Shown: positions 7,122 through 15,325 of the stretch, one piece after another
How the letters are laid out: each line of letters starts with the position of its first letter
Numbering within the stretch: position 1 is the stretch's first letter
DNA from: Teichococcus aerophilus
GTDB lineage: Bacteria > Pseudomonadota > Alphaproteobacteria > Acetobacterales > Acetobacteraceae
DNA length: 46,955 nt
Assembly: GCF_014490485.1 (NCBI RefSeq)
Contig: NZ_JACTVA010000045.1
Coordinates: 1-46,955 of the forward strand
Direction: 5' to 3'
Position numbers and translations under genes: made by a program
The notes under the pieces: model-generated
The model's database searches: none
What the model saw: the letters and a program-made list of their open reading frames with translations, nothing else
Told to the model about the DNA's origin: nothing

Positions 7122-7871
7122 TCAAGAGCCCTCGGCCCGGCGGGGATGCTCCAGGCAATGCGCCAACGCCTCCGCCAGCCCCAGCGTCGGGGCCGGTCCC
7201 GGTGGCGGGGCAGGCTGTCGGCGCCCGGGCTGGGCCGCGACTTGCAGCAGGCATTCCAGGCTGTCCAGCACCGGCACGGCCACCAGCGGCTGCAACCGGG
7301 GCACCAGCCCGGCCAGCCCGGCGCCACCCAGCACCACCACCCCGGCACCCTGCGCCACCGCCTGGGCCGCGGCATCGGCCAGCAGGCCCAGGGCGCGCTC
7401 CGGCTCCCGCGCGATCATGTCACCGGTGGGGGTGACGGCGTGGACCCGTACGCGGTCCCGGCCCAGGCCGCGCAGCAGGCAGAACTCCTCCAGCATCGGC
7501 ACCCAGGCGGTGCCGCCGGTCAGCAGCGCCACGCGCGGCGCCATCTCCAGCGCCAGGTCCAGGCTGGCATCGGCCATGCCGGTGACGGGAACGGCCGAGA
7601 TCTCCCGCGCGGCCGCCAGGCCGGGGTCGCCGAAGCAGGCGATGGCCACGGCATCCACCTGTCCCTGGTGCTGCGCCACCGCCTCCAGCACCGCATGGCC
7701 GGCGATGGCCGCGGCGGCGCGACTGGCGATGTAGCGGGCGCCGAAGCGCGCCGTCGCCGCCACCAGGGTCACGGCCGGCAGGCCCAGGCGCGGCAGGGCC
7801 GTGTCTGCCAATGCGGCCATGCGGGCGGTCATGGCCGTATCGGTATTGCCGTTCAGCAGCAGGATTCGCAT
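7122..7871 (-). CDS. Asp/Glu/hydantoin racemase family protein, second Cys missing
   Basis: A 249-residue member of the Asp/Glu racemase superfamily, closest in feel to hydantoin racemases. It starts MRILLLNGNTD, with the phosphate/substrate loop at Asn8-Thr10, and has the first active-site Cys in AIACFGDPGL (Cys79) and VALLTGGTAWVPMLEEF in the middle. The second catalytic Cys, normally in a GxxVIVLGCxGM-type motif, is replaced by Gly183 in GVVVLGGAGLAGL. Two-base racemases need both cysteines, so racemisation is doubtful; a decarboxylase, isomerase or binding role is possible. The last ~30 residues are Pro/Ala-rich. Likely operon with the downstream thioesterase. Confidence 0.82.
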   Translation of the reverse strand: MRILLLNGNTDTAMTARMAALADTALPRLGLPAVTLVAATARFGARYIASRAAAAIAGHAVLEAVAQHQGQVDAVAIACFGDPGLAAAREISAVPVTGMADASLDLALEMAPRVALLTGGTAWVPMLEEFCLLRGLGRDRVRVHAVTPTGDMIAREPERALGLLADAAAQAVAQGAGVVVLGGAGLAGLVPRLQPLVAVPVLDSLECLLQVAAQPGRRQPAPPPGPAPTLGLAEALAHCLEHPRRAEGS

Positions 7872-8217
7872 CGGTCTTCCTCTGGCGCACGCAAGCTCTG
7901 GGGCAGGCAAGCTCTGCGGCACGCAGGCGGCAGAGTGTCACGGACCCGCCTGCCGGTCATGCCCAGGCTGGGCGGACGTGGCGGCCTGAATGCCTTACCG
8001 GCCGGGCGTACCGAATGCCCTCGGCAACATCGCCCGTTCCAGACACAATAGCGCGCGCTCCATAGCATCTCGGGTATCTGGTCTATAAGACTTGAGAAAA
8101 AGATGGCCAAAGCGAACCAAATCAACAGGCCAAATCTGTAACGCTGACCGGCTTTTACGCTCCGATACATCGCCATGTAAATCGAAGCGTACCGGCGCCC
8201 CTGGGAGAGATTGATCC
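7872..8217. other. Intergenic region before the FkbM gene
   Basis: 346 bases between divergent genes. No ORF or RNA gene was recognised. The segment around 8050-8190 is visibly less GC-rich than its surroundings (CTATAAGACTTGAGAAAAAG and similar), which suits a promoter region or an insertion boundary for the FkbM gene. Confidence 0.5.
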
Positions 8218-9000
8218 ATGAGCCTCAAGCGACAGGCCGCGAACTTGCTGGAGCGTATGTCCGGCAACCTGATCATCCCCGCCCACGAGCTGCACCTGCT
8301 GCCCGAGCGGCTGCACCTGCGGCGCCTGTTCGATTATCTCGACATCGATTGCGTCTTCGATGTCGGCGCCAATGCCGGACAGTACGCGACGATGCTGCGC
8401 GAACAGGTCGGCTATCGTGGCCCCATCATCTCCTTCGAACCCATCCCTGAGCTCGCCGCCTCTCTGCGCGAACGCGCCGCGCAGGACCCGGATTGGCACA
8501 TCGAGGCCATGGCACTGGACCGGGAAGCCGGCACGGCCACCTTCCACGTCATGCGCGAGAACGAGTTCAGCTCCCTCCGCCGCCCGGCCGGAAACCAACC
8601 GGGGACCTTCGCCGCCGCCAACGACATCGTGCGCGATATCCAGGTCGAACGCTCCACCGTCCAGGCGCAGATGCAGCGCTGGCAGACCCAGCTCGGCTTC
8701 AAGCGCCCCTTCCTGAAGATGGACACCCAGGGCAACGACCTTGCGGTGATGGAAGGCGCTGGGGACAGCCTGGCCGCGTTCGCCGGGCTGCAAACGGAGC
8801 TGGCCATCCTCCGCCTCTATGACGGCTCGGCCGATTTCGCCGCCACCCTCTCCGCCTGCCAGGACAAGGGCTTCGTCGTCAGTGCCTTCGTTCCCAACAA
8901 CGAAGGCAAGTTCCCGGTCCTTGTCGAAATCGACTGCATCCTGATCAACAAGGCACTCGCACCGGCGGATGTGCAGATCGGGACCGGCGCGGCGCATTGA
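8218..9000 (+). CDS. FkbM-family methyltransferase
   Basis: A 260-residue SAM-dependent methyltransferase of the FkbM type, usually O-methylating sugars in polysaccharides, glycolipids or glycosylated natural products. Key segments are CVFDVGANAGQYATMLRE (SAM motif I), ISFEPIPELAASLRERA (the family FEP motif), FLKMDTQGNDLAVMEGAG (K-D-Q-G-D motif) and the C-terminal VEIDCILINK. The start at ATG 8218 follows GGGAGAGATTG. It is a single gene, with no glycosyltransferase or polysaccharide export gene next to it, so its target is unknown. The AT-richer upstream region hints that it may have been acquired. Confidence 0.92.
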   Translation: MSLKRQAANLLERMSGNLIIPAHELHLLPERLHLRRLFDYLDIDCVFDVGANAGQYATMLREQVGYRGPIISFEPIPELAASLRERAAQDPDWHIEAMALDREAGTATFHVMRENEFSSLRRPAGNQPGTFAAANDIVRDIQVERSTVQAQMQRWQTQLGFKRPFLKMDTQGNDLAVMEGAGDSLAAFAGLQTELAILRLYDGSADFAATLSACQDKGFVVSAFVPNNEGKFPVLVEIDCILINKALAPADVQIGTGAAH

Positions 9001-9049
9001 GGGCGGTGCTGTGGCCGGCAGGAGACGGGACTATTTGTGGGTAGAAGAC

Positions 9050-9295
9050 AAGGCCGGGGAAGGAATTCCTCGGTCCCGTTCTTTTTTCTGCGAGTTAAGC
9101 GTCACGGCTCGGGACTGAGAGCGGACGCTTCTTGATGCATTTAATATAGGCCGCGCGGGCTGAACCGTCAGTCGCCGGAGGTCCTGGACCTCCGCGCACC
9201 CAGCCGTGTCTCAGGACCGAACCTGCCAACAGCCACGCCAACAAAACTCGAACAAAGAAAAGATGGGGTCCGGGGAATTCCTTCCCCGGCCTTCT
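9050..9295. repeat. Intergenic repeat B (about 246 bp)
   Basis: Element between convergent fkbM and the DUF4893-like gene; the 329-base gap holds nothing else. The left arm is AAGGCCGGGGAAGGAATTCC with a following T-rich run; the right arm is its inverted copy, with AAAGAAAAGATGGGG before the hairpin and CCCCGGCC after it. The internal ~110 bases, including GGCTGAACCGTCAGTCGCCG, are nearly the same as in copy C (12165-12411). No ORF. Probably works as a two-way terminator, like the other copies. Confidence 0.75.
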
Positions 9296-9329
9296 CCCCG
9301 TGCGACAAAAAAGCGGTACCCCGCCCCCT

Positions 9330-9923
9330 TCAGCGCCGCAGATCGAGAATGGAGAAGGAGCGTCCGCCCCGGTCCAGCAGTTCCAGCCGCAGATGGCGGG
9401 AGGAGACCGGGACCAGATAGCCCACCTGGTTCCGCTCCGGGTCCTGGCCGTAGCGGTAGGGTTGCTCGTTGTCCCCCCAGGCTTCGGCACCCGCGTATCC
9501 CAGCCGGGTCTCGCCAATGTCGTAGAAGGTGCCGGAGGTGCGCTGGGAGCCTGTCAGCTTCTCCAGCCGCAACCCGGCGGCATCGTCGGTGATGCGGCAG
9601 CGGAACTCGGCATAGACGACGACGGCGAGGTACTTGCTGAACTGGATGGAGCGGCAGCGCCAGTCGCCCGCCATGGCGGCGGGGGCCAGCGCGGTGGCCT
9701 CGCCTTGAAGGGCGCGTTCCAACTGGTCCACGTCGGCGGGATCGCCCTCGGCACGGGCGGTGTCGATGGCCCGGAAGCGGGTGTGGGCGAACGCCTCCAG
9801 CCCCTGCCGGTCGGTGTCGGAGAGCGTGTTGGGAAAGCTGCCCTCGGCCAGGGCGGCGCCGGCCGTGAGGGTCACGGCCAGGCTTGCCATCAGGGCGGCG
9901 CGGCGAAAGGACGATCCGTTCAT
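9330..9923 (-). CDS. Secreted protein, DUF4893-like
   Basis: A 197-residue exported protein. The start MNGSSFRRAALMAS (9923) gives a clear Sec signal peptide (basic n-region, LAVTLTAGAALAE, cleavage near residue 27). The mature part has DWRCRSIQFSKYLAVVVYAEFRCRI with paired cysteines, then TGSQRTSGTFYDIGETRLGYAGA and a C-terminal LRLELLDRGGRSFSILDLRR. The Cys-containing DWRCR block and overall length fit the DUF4893 family of small alphaproteobacterial periplasmic proteins. Function is unknown. The family name is from memory and moderately certain; the signal peptide is clear. Confidence 0.75.
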   Translation of the reverse strand: MNGSSFRRAALMASLAVTLTAGAALAEGSFPNTLSDTDRQGLEAFAHTRFRAIDTARAEGDPADVDQLERALQGEATALAPAAMAGDWRCRSIQFSKYLAVVVYAEFRCRITDDAAGLRLEKLTGSQRTSGTFYDIGETRLGYAGAEAWGDNEQPYRYGQDPERNQVGYLVPVSSRHLRLELLDRGGRSFSILDLRR

Positions 9924-9982
9924 GCCGTCTGGTTTACCGACCTGCCGGCAGGCTGCCCAGCGGTGCCAGGCAGCCCCCGCGT

Positions 9983-10894
9983 TCAAGCTGCCGAGAGGGC
10001 CCAGTGGCCTGGGTCCACTTCCCGCAGCACCGCGCCCGGCGGCGGCGGCACCAGGTCGTAGGGAATGCGGCGGCGCAGTGCCTCCCGGTCCGGGTCCGGG
10101 ATCGGCGCGGCGGAGATCAGCGCCTGGGTGTAGGGGTGCTGCGGATTCGCGAAAACCTGCTCCGTGCTGCCCATTTCCACGATCCGCCCGCGCAGCATCA
10201 CCGCCACCCGGTGGCACAGGTGGCGCACCATGCCGAGGTCGTGGGCGATGAACAGATAGGCCATCCCCAGCTCCTCCTGCAGGTCCAGGAACAGGTTGAC
10301 GATCTGCGCCTGGATGGAGACGTCCAGCGCGGTGATCGGCTCATCCGCCACGATCAGCTTCGGCCCCAGCGCGATGGCCCGCGCGATGCCGATGCGCTGC
10401 CGCTGCCCGCCGGAGAACTGGTGCGGGAAGCGGTCCATGAATTTCGGGTCCAGCCCGACCTGCCTGAACAGCGCCGCCACCTTGTCCCGCTTGTCCGACC
10501 CGCCGCTGACCAGCCCGTGCGTCTGCAACGGCTCGCCGACGCTATCGCCCACGCGCAGGCGCGGGTTGAGCGAGGAGAACGGGTCCTGGAACACCACCTG
10601 CAGCTTCTTGCGGATGGGCGAGAGCTGGCTGCTGGAAAGCTTGCCGATCTCCTGCCCCTCGAAATGCACCTGCCCCGCCGTCGGCTCCTCCAACCGCAGG
10701 ATCAGCCGGCCAGTGGTGGATTTGCCGGAGCCGGATTCGCCCACCAGCCCCAGCGTCTCGCCATAGCCGATCTCGAACGAGACGCCGTCCACCGCCTTCA
10801 CGGTATGCGTCGGCTTGCCGAACAGGTTCTTGCTGGTGTGGAAGTGCTTGGTCAGCCCATCCACGCGCAGCAGCGGTGCGGCCTTGGCGTTCAT
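9983..10894 (-). CDS. dppF: Peptide-type ABC transporter ATP-binding protein (DppF/OppF-like)
   Basis: A 303-residue ABC ATPase. Walker A is GESGSGKST (52-60), the Q-loop is VVFQDPFSSLNPR, the signature is FSGGQRQRIGIARA, Walker B and D-loop are LIVADEPITALDVS, and the switch His is in FIAHDLGMV. The C-terminal oligopeptide-family extension (NPQHPYTQALISAAPIPDP) places it with DppF/OppF, the second ATPase of nickel/peptide importers. It overlaps the upstream dppD-like gene by four bases. No permease or binding-protein gene is adjacent, so the membrane partners are encoded elsewhere. Substrate unknown. Confidence 0.9.
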   Translation of the reverse strand: MNAKAAPLLRVDGLTKHFHTSKNLFGKPTHTVKAVDGVSFEIGYGETLGLVGESGSGKSTTGRLILRLEEPTAGQVHFEGQEIGKLSSSQLSPIRKKLQVVFQDPFSSLNPRLRVGDSVGEPLQTHGLVSGGSDKRDKVAALFRQVGLDPKFMDRFPHQFSGGQRQRIGIARAIALGPKLIVADEPITALDVSIQAQIVNLFLDLQEELGMAYLFIAHDLGMVRHLCHRVAVMLRGRIVEMGSTEQVFANPQHPYTQALISAAPIPDPDREALRRRIPYDLVPPPPGAVLREVDPGHWALSAA

Positions 10895-11967
10895 GCGGCT
10901 TCTCCTGCGGCAGCGGGCACCGCGCCCGTGGGGTTGGTCAGCAGTGCCTGCGGCAGGTCGTACCAGGCGGCGACGAGGTGCCCCGGCGCGGCATCCCGCG
11001 CCTGCACCAGCGGCGGCACCTCCCGGTGGCAGCGCTCGGTGGCGAAGGGGTTGCGCGGGGCGAAGGGATCGCCCGGCGGCGGGTTGGTCATGTCCGGCGG
11101 CGCGCCGGCAATCTGCTGCAGGCGCGGGCGCTTCTTGGCCTGGCCGGGGGTGTGCGTCTCGTACACCCGCCCCTCGCTATGGTCGGGCAGGGAGCGCAGC
11201 AGGCCCCAGGTATAGGCGCTGCGCGTATCGTTGAAGACAGCGCGGGAGGGCCCGCGCTCCATGATGCGGCCGCCATACATGACCTGCACGTTGTCCGCGA
11301 GGCCGGCCACCACGCCCATGTCATGCGTGATCCAGATCATCGCCATGCCCAGCTTCTTCTTCAGATCCTTCATGAGGTCGAGGATCTGCGCCTGCACCGT
11401 CACGTCGAGCGCCGTGGTCGCCTCGTCCGCGATCAGCAGCTTTGGCTCGCAGGCGACGCCGATGGCGATCATGGCGCGCTGGCGCATGCCGCCGGAGAAC
11501 TGGTGCGGATACTGCGTCACCCGCTTCTGCGGCTCCGGAATCCCCACCAGATCCAGCAGCTCCACCGCCCGCGCCTTGGCGGCCTTGCGGGACATCAGGC
11601 CGTGGCTGGTAATGGCCTCGGCAATCTGCGTCTCCACCGTCAGCACGGGGTTCAGCGAAGTCATCGGGTCCTGGAAGATCACACCGATCTTCTTGCCGCG
11701 GATGTCCCGCAACTCGCCTTCCGGCATGGTCAGCAGGTCGCGCCCCTCGAAGATCACCTGGCCGCCGGCGATCCGCCCGGGCGGCTTCGGGATCAACCCC
11801 AGCATGGACAGCACATGCACGCTCTTGCCGGAGCCGCTCTCCCCCACCACGCCCAGCGTCTCGCCCGGTTCCAGGGCATAGGTCACCCCGCTCACCGCAT
11901 GGACGGTGCCGCCCCCCGTATCGAAGCGAACCGTGAGGTCCTTCACCTCCAGCAATGGCATGGGCAA
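10891..11967 (-). CDS. dppD: Peptide-type ABC transporter ATP-binding protein (DppD/OppD-like)
   Basis: A 358-residue ABC ATPase. Walker A is GESGSGKSV (42-50), the Q-loop is VIFQDPMTSLNPVL, the signature is FSGGMRQRAMIAIGVA, Walker B is LLIADEATTALDVT (Ala where family members usually have Pro), and the switch His is in WITHDMGVV. The long C-terminal part contains the Cys-bearing segment NPFATERCHREVPPL, typical of OppD/DppD, which in related ATPases can hold an Fe-S cluster. The start MPMPLLEVKDL follows CCGGAGAG. A strong Fur-box match lies 21-39 bases upstream, so the dppD-dppF pair may be iron-regulated. Confidence 0.9.
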   Translation of the reverse strand: MPMPLLEVKDLTVRFDTGGGTVHAVSGVTYALEPGETLGVVGESGSGKSVHVLSMLGLIPKPPGRIAGGQVIFEGRDLLTMPEGELRDIRGKKIGVIFQDPMTSLNPVLTVETQIAEAITSHGLMSRKAAKARAVELLDLVGIPEPQKRVTQYPHQFSGGMRQRAMIAIGVACEPKLLIADEATTALDVTVQAQILDLMKDLKKKLGMAMIWITHDMGVVAGLADNVQVMYGGRIMERGPSRAVFNDTRSAYTWGLLRSLPDHSEGRVYETHTPGQAKKRPRLQQIAGAPPDMTNPPPGDPFAPRNPFATERCHREVPPLVQARDAAPGHLVAAWYDLPQALLTNPTGAVPAAAGEAA

Positions 11968-11987
11968 CTCTCCGGCAAGATTTATAT

Positions 11988-12006
11988 GAGAGTGATTCTT
12001 ATTATC
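11988..12006 (-). promoter_or_regulatory. Fur box candidate upstream of dppD
   Basis: On the minus strand the site reads GATAATAAGAATCACTCTC, matching 15 of 19 positions of the classical Fur consensus GATAATGATAATCATTATC. A TATAAA -10-like hexamer follows at 11986-11981. The location just upstream of dppD would let ferric Fur repress the two ATPase genes. It stands out as an AT-rich island in GC-rich DNA. Confidence 0.65.
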
Positions 12007-12164
12007 GTTCGCATGTGGATGGCAAGGCTATCTTGCGGGATGGTGGGAAGTCGGCCTGGAAGTGGCTTCGGTACCCCGCGCCTTAAGCCTCGCCTGAGTG
12101 TGCCGGGGAATTTGGACGTGGAGACGCGGACTACAGGCTGCGCGAGCGTGGGTGGCCGGTGTGG

Positions 12165-12411
12165 AAAGGCCGGGGAAGGAATTCCCCGGACCCCATCTTC
12201 TGTTTTCGAGCTTGGCATTGGCGCTGCAGGACTGAGAGCGGACGCTGCTTGATGATTTTAAATATGGGCAACAAGGGCTGAACCGTCAGTCGCCGGAGGT
12301 CCTGGGACTCTGGCGCACCCAGCCGTCTCTCAAGCTCAACCCTTCAACAGCGACAGCCCAAAAACTCGAAAAAGAAAAGAAGGGGTCCGGGGAATTCCTT
12401 CCCCGGCCTTC
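12165..12411. repeat. Intergenic repeat C (about 247 bp)
   Basis: Element between dppD and the bestrophin gene (both minus strand), the only copy not at a convergent junction. The left arm is AAGGCCGGGGAAGGAATTCC then CCCATCTTCTGTTTTCGAG; the right arm is CTCGAAAAAGAAAAGAAGGG then the inverted hairpin ending CCGGCCTT. The central block GGACTGAGAGCGGACGCT ... GGCTGAACCGTCAGTCGCCG ... CGCACCCAGCCGT is shared with copy B. It may terminate bestrophin transcription before the Fur-controlled promoter. Confidence 0.75.
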
Positions 12412-12445
12412 ACTCCATCCATCAAAGCCATACGCGAAGCAACCG

Positions 12446-13348
12446 CTAACCCAGATAATACCGTACCGGCACCAGCGGGGCCGGCAGGTCTGTCTCGCCA
12501 CTGGCGGCGCGCAGCTCGATCTCGACCATGCGGGTCATGGCGTCCAGCGGCAGGTCGTTGGGTTCCTCGCCGAAGGGTTCTTCCAACTGGTCGCCCAGGG
12601 CATCGAGTCCGAAGAAGGCGTAGGCCAACAGGGCCGCCACCAGGGGCGTGCCCAGCCCCATGGCGCTAACCATGCCGAACGGTACGAGCAGGCAGAACAG
12701 GAAGGCCGTTCGGTGCAGTAGCAGGGTGTAGGCGAAGGGCAATGGCGTGGTGACGATGCGCTCGCACGCCGCCTGCACTTCGGAGAGGCCGGTGAGCCGG
12801 GCTTCCAGGCCGCGATAGAGGATGTCGGTCAGCGCTCCGTCGCGCCAGGCGGCCACCAGCTCGGCATTCATGGCGCGCAGGATGGCGTCGGGCGGGTTGG
12901 GGCTGGTTGGCAGCGTGGCGGCGATGGCGGGCGGCAGCCAGGGCGTGGCGGCGGCCACCACGTCCCGCTTGCGCAGCCGGGCGCACAGGGCGTGGGTGTA
13001 GCCGATGCCCAGCCGCAGCAGCACCGGGCGCGGTCCCAGCAATGCGCCTGCCTCCCGCGCCAGGCCGCGCATCTCGATGATCAGGCGGCCCCATTGCTTC
13101 CGCCCTTCCCACCAGCGGTCGTAGCAGGCGTTGTTGCGGAAGCCGAGGAAGACGGAGAGCGCCAGGCCGAACAGCGCGAAGCCGCCCAGCGGGAATTCCG
13201 GCATCACATGCGGCCAGCGCCGGTCGATCAGCACCACCACGGCGCCCAGCAGCGCCACGGCGATGACGCGCGGCGCCACGATGGGCACGATGGAGCCGCG
13301 GAGGATGAACAACAGGGCCCAGGAATGCGGCAGGGAACGCAGGATCAT
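12446..13348 (-). CDS. Bestrophin-family membrane protein (YneE/UPF0187)
   Basis: A 300-residue membrane protein of the bestrophin family, predicted anion or cation channels. Hydrophobic helices lie near residues 20-40 and 55-70, with the family signature FLGFRNNACYDRWWEGRKQWG (written here as one motif at about residues 68-88), and again at about 205-245 (LLLHRTAFLFCLLVPFGMVSA, GLGTPLVAALLAYAFFGLDAL). The conserved acidic region DQLEEPFGEEPNDLPLDAM follows, which in bestrophins forms the gate and ion-binding region. The start is ATG 13348. A 194-base gap separates it from the DUF1345 gene upstream, so it may have its own promoter. Confidence 0.9.
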   Translation of the reverse strand: MILRSLPHSWALLFILRGSIVPIVAPRVIAVALLGAVVVLIDRRWPHVMPEFPLGGFALFGLALSVFLGFRNNACYDRWWEGRKQWGRLIIEMRGLAREAGALLGPRPVLLRLGIGYTHALCARLRKRDVVAAATPWLPPAIAATLPTSPNPPDAILRAMNAELVAAWRDGALTDILYRGLEARLTGLSEVQAACERIVTTPLPFAYTLLLHRTAFLFCLLVPFGMVSAMGLGTPLVAALLAYAFFGLDALGDQLEEPFGEEPNDLPLDAMTRMVEIELRAASGETDLPAPLVPVRYYLG

Positions 13349-13542
13349 GCAAGGCTCTTCAGGGCGTGACCGTTGCAGGCTGGATCAGCGGGAAACAGGA
13401 GGCACGCGGTCAAACAAAGTTGGAACAAGTCCGCTGCGACGATCCACGGCGGACGTGCCATGGCTGAACCGACCGGTGGCGGCGCCGCAACAAGGCAGCG
13501 GGCGACACCATGGCCGCCGCATCCGCCAACAACGGACATGTA

Positions 13543-14169
13543 CTACCGCCCCCCGTTCAGCAACCCGGTGACGATGCCGACCGTACCCGCCACGATCACT
13601 GCGTTGAAGGCGAAGGCGATCAGCGAATGCAGGGTCGCCACGCGCCTGATGGCGGGGGAATGGGTGATCATGTCGGTCACGCCATTGGTCGTGCCCACGC
13701 TGAACGCCAGATAGAGGAAATCTGAGAAAGGCGGCGAGTCGTGGCTGCCCGGGAACTGGATGCCACCGCCGGAAAGCCAGTACTCGCGCGCGTAATCCTG
13801 CGCGAACAGCAGATGGACGTAGAGCCAGGAGAGCACCACCGTTACCACGCCCAGCAGCGTGTAGCCCGGTGTCGAGTCCGCGAGGTCCAGCCCCACCGCC
13901 ACCAGCGATGCGGCGGCCGCGACCAGAGAGAGGAGCAGCACCGCCATCCGCCCCTGGTCCAGCGCCTCCGCATGGCGGCGCATGCTGGCGGAATCCGCCG
14001 GCCACATGTGGAACAGCAGCAACACGGCATGCACCAGCACGAAGGCGCACCAACCGAACATGGCGGCATGCAGCCAGGCATCGCCCACGCCCCGCGCCAC
14101 CGCCCCCACCGCCAGGCCGGCCATCAGGGCCAGCAGCGTCAGCGGGCGGTAGCGCAGCGGGATGATCAC
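13543..14169 (-). CDS. DUF1345 membrane protein
   Basis: A 208-residue protein with about five membrane helices, starting at GTG 14169 (VIIPLRYRPLTLLALMAGLA). It overlaps the dehydratase stop by four bases, so translation is probably coupled. Family marks are LLSWLYVHLLFAQDYAREYW-like residues near the middle, followed by GGGIQFPGSHDSPPFSDFLY and AFSVGTTNGVTDM, which resembles a channel pore loop, then SLIAFAFNAVIVAGTVGIV. DUF1345 proteins are uncharacterised inner-membrane proteins with distant similarity to the pore region of two-helix K+ channels. Confidence 0.88.
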   Translation of the reverse strand: MIIPLRYRPLTLLALMAGLAVGAVARGVGDAWLHAAMFGWCAFVLVHAVLLLFHMWPADSASMRRHAEALDQGRMAVLLLSLVAAAASLVAVGLDLADSTPGYTLLGVVTVVLSWLYVHLLFAQDYAREYWLSGGGIQFPGSHDSPPFSDFLYLAFSVGTTNGVTDMITHSPAIRRVATLHSLIAFAFNAVIVAGTVGIVTGLLNGGR

Positions 14170-15143
14170 GCGGACAGCGCCCGCGCGAACACCGCCGGGT
14201 CCACATTGCCGCCGCTGAGCACCACGCCCACCGTGCGCCCCTTGGCCGGCACCTTGCCCGCCAGCACCGCCGCCAGCGCCACGGCGCCACCGGGCTCGAC
14301 GACGATCTTCAGCGCCTCGAACGCCAGGCGCATGGCGCGGAACACCTCCGCCTCCGTCACCACGGCGGCGCCCTTCAGGCGGGGCTGGTTGATGGCGAAG
14401 GTCATCTCGCCCGGAGCCATGGAGAGCAGCGCATCGCAAAGCTGCGCACCCTGGCCGTCATTGGCGACGCGGCTGCCGCCGGAGAGGGAGCGCGCGGTGT
14501 CGTCCCACCCCTCCGGCTCCACCGCCCAGACCTCGGTGCCGGGGGAAGCGCCATCCACCGCCAGGTTGCAGCCCGCCACCAGCCCGCCGCCACCGGTGCA
14601 CACGGCGAGCGCATCGAGCGTCAGGCCAGCTTCGCGCGCATCCTCGATCAGTTCCAGCGCCAGGGTGCCCTGGCCGGCGATGACGTCCGGGTGGTCGAAG
14701 GGCGGCAGCACGACGGCGCCCCGCTCCGCCGCCAGCTGCTTCGCCAGCACTTCGCGGTCGGTGGTGGCGCGGTCGAAGAAAGTGATCTCGGCGCCCCAGC
14801 GGCGCGTGCTCTCCACCTTGATGGCGGGTGCGTTGCTGGGCATGGCGATCAGCGCCTTCACGCCTTCCGCCGCCGCCGCGCAGGCGATGGCCTGGCCGTG
14901 ATTGCCGGAGGAATGCGTGACCACCCCCGCCGACCGCTGCGCCGCGTCCAGGCCCAGGACGGCGTTGGTGGCGCCGCGCAGCTTGAAGCTGCCGGTGCGC
15001 TGCAAGGGCTCCGCCTTGATCAGCAGCGTGCCGCCGGCCAGCTCGTCCAGCAGGGGGTGGCGCAGCATCGGGGTACGGACGATGCGGCCGCGCAGGCGTT
15101 CCGCGGCGGCCAGGACATCTTCATGGGTGGGAAGCGTGCTCAT
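14166..15143 (-). CDS. Threonine/serine dehydratase (PLP-dependent)
   Basis: A 325-residue fold-type II PLP enzyme. The Schiff-base lysine is Lys54 in TGSFKLRGATNA, the substrate loop is SSGNHGQAIA, the phosphate-binding glycine loop is CTGGGGLVAG, and the cofactor-ring residue region is VLSGGNVD near the end. It lacks the C-terminal regulatory ACT-like domain of biosynthetic IlvA, so it is more like catabolic threonine dehydratase, serine racemase or hydroxyaspartate dehydratase. These convert threonine or serine to a 2-oxo acid and ammonia. The start MSTLPTHEDVL (15143) fits the family; the longer upstream frame is unlikely. Confidence 0.88.
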   Translation of the reverse strand: MSTLPTHEDVLAAAERLRGRIVRTPMLRHPLLDELAGGTLLIKAEPLQRTGSFKLRGATNAVLGLDAAQRSAGVVTHSSGNHGQAIACAAAAEGVKALIAMPSNAPAIKVESTRRWGAEITFFDRATTDREVLAKQLAAERGAVVLPPFDHPDVIAGQGTLALELIEDAREAGLTLDALAVCTGGGGLVAGCNLAVDGASPGTEVWAVEPEGWDDTARSLSGGSRVANDGQGAQLCDALLSMAPGEMTFAINQPRLKGAAVVTEAEVFRAMRLAFEALKIVVEPGGAVALAAVLAGKVPAKGRTVGVVLSGGNVDPAVFARALSA

Positions 15144-15325
15144 GCGCCGCATCCTGTGCTCCGGCCGGGGCGGCGACAAGCGGCGGCCGGCGAGTCCCAG
15201 CACCGCGCAGAGGTCATACAACCATTGCAAGCCGCCACCCCGGCTGCGTAACCTTCCCGCCAGCGACGACGGGCCATCAAGGCCCCAGGCGGCACGACCG
15301 CCCGCGCGGGAGAGGAGTAACGGAC

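Noticed and set aside
9884-12252. Long plus-strand frames across the dppF/dppD region (443 and 458 codons)
   Set aside because: Composition and repeats mirror the ABC ATPase genes on the other strand; no domain, no ribosome site.
14170-14439. A longer DUF1345 protein starting at 14439
   Set aside because: The extension is antisense-like low complexity inside the dehydratase gene; GTG 14169 overlapping the dehydratase stop is the natural coupled start.
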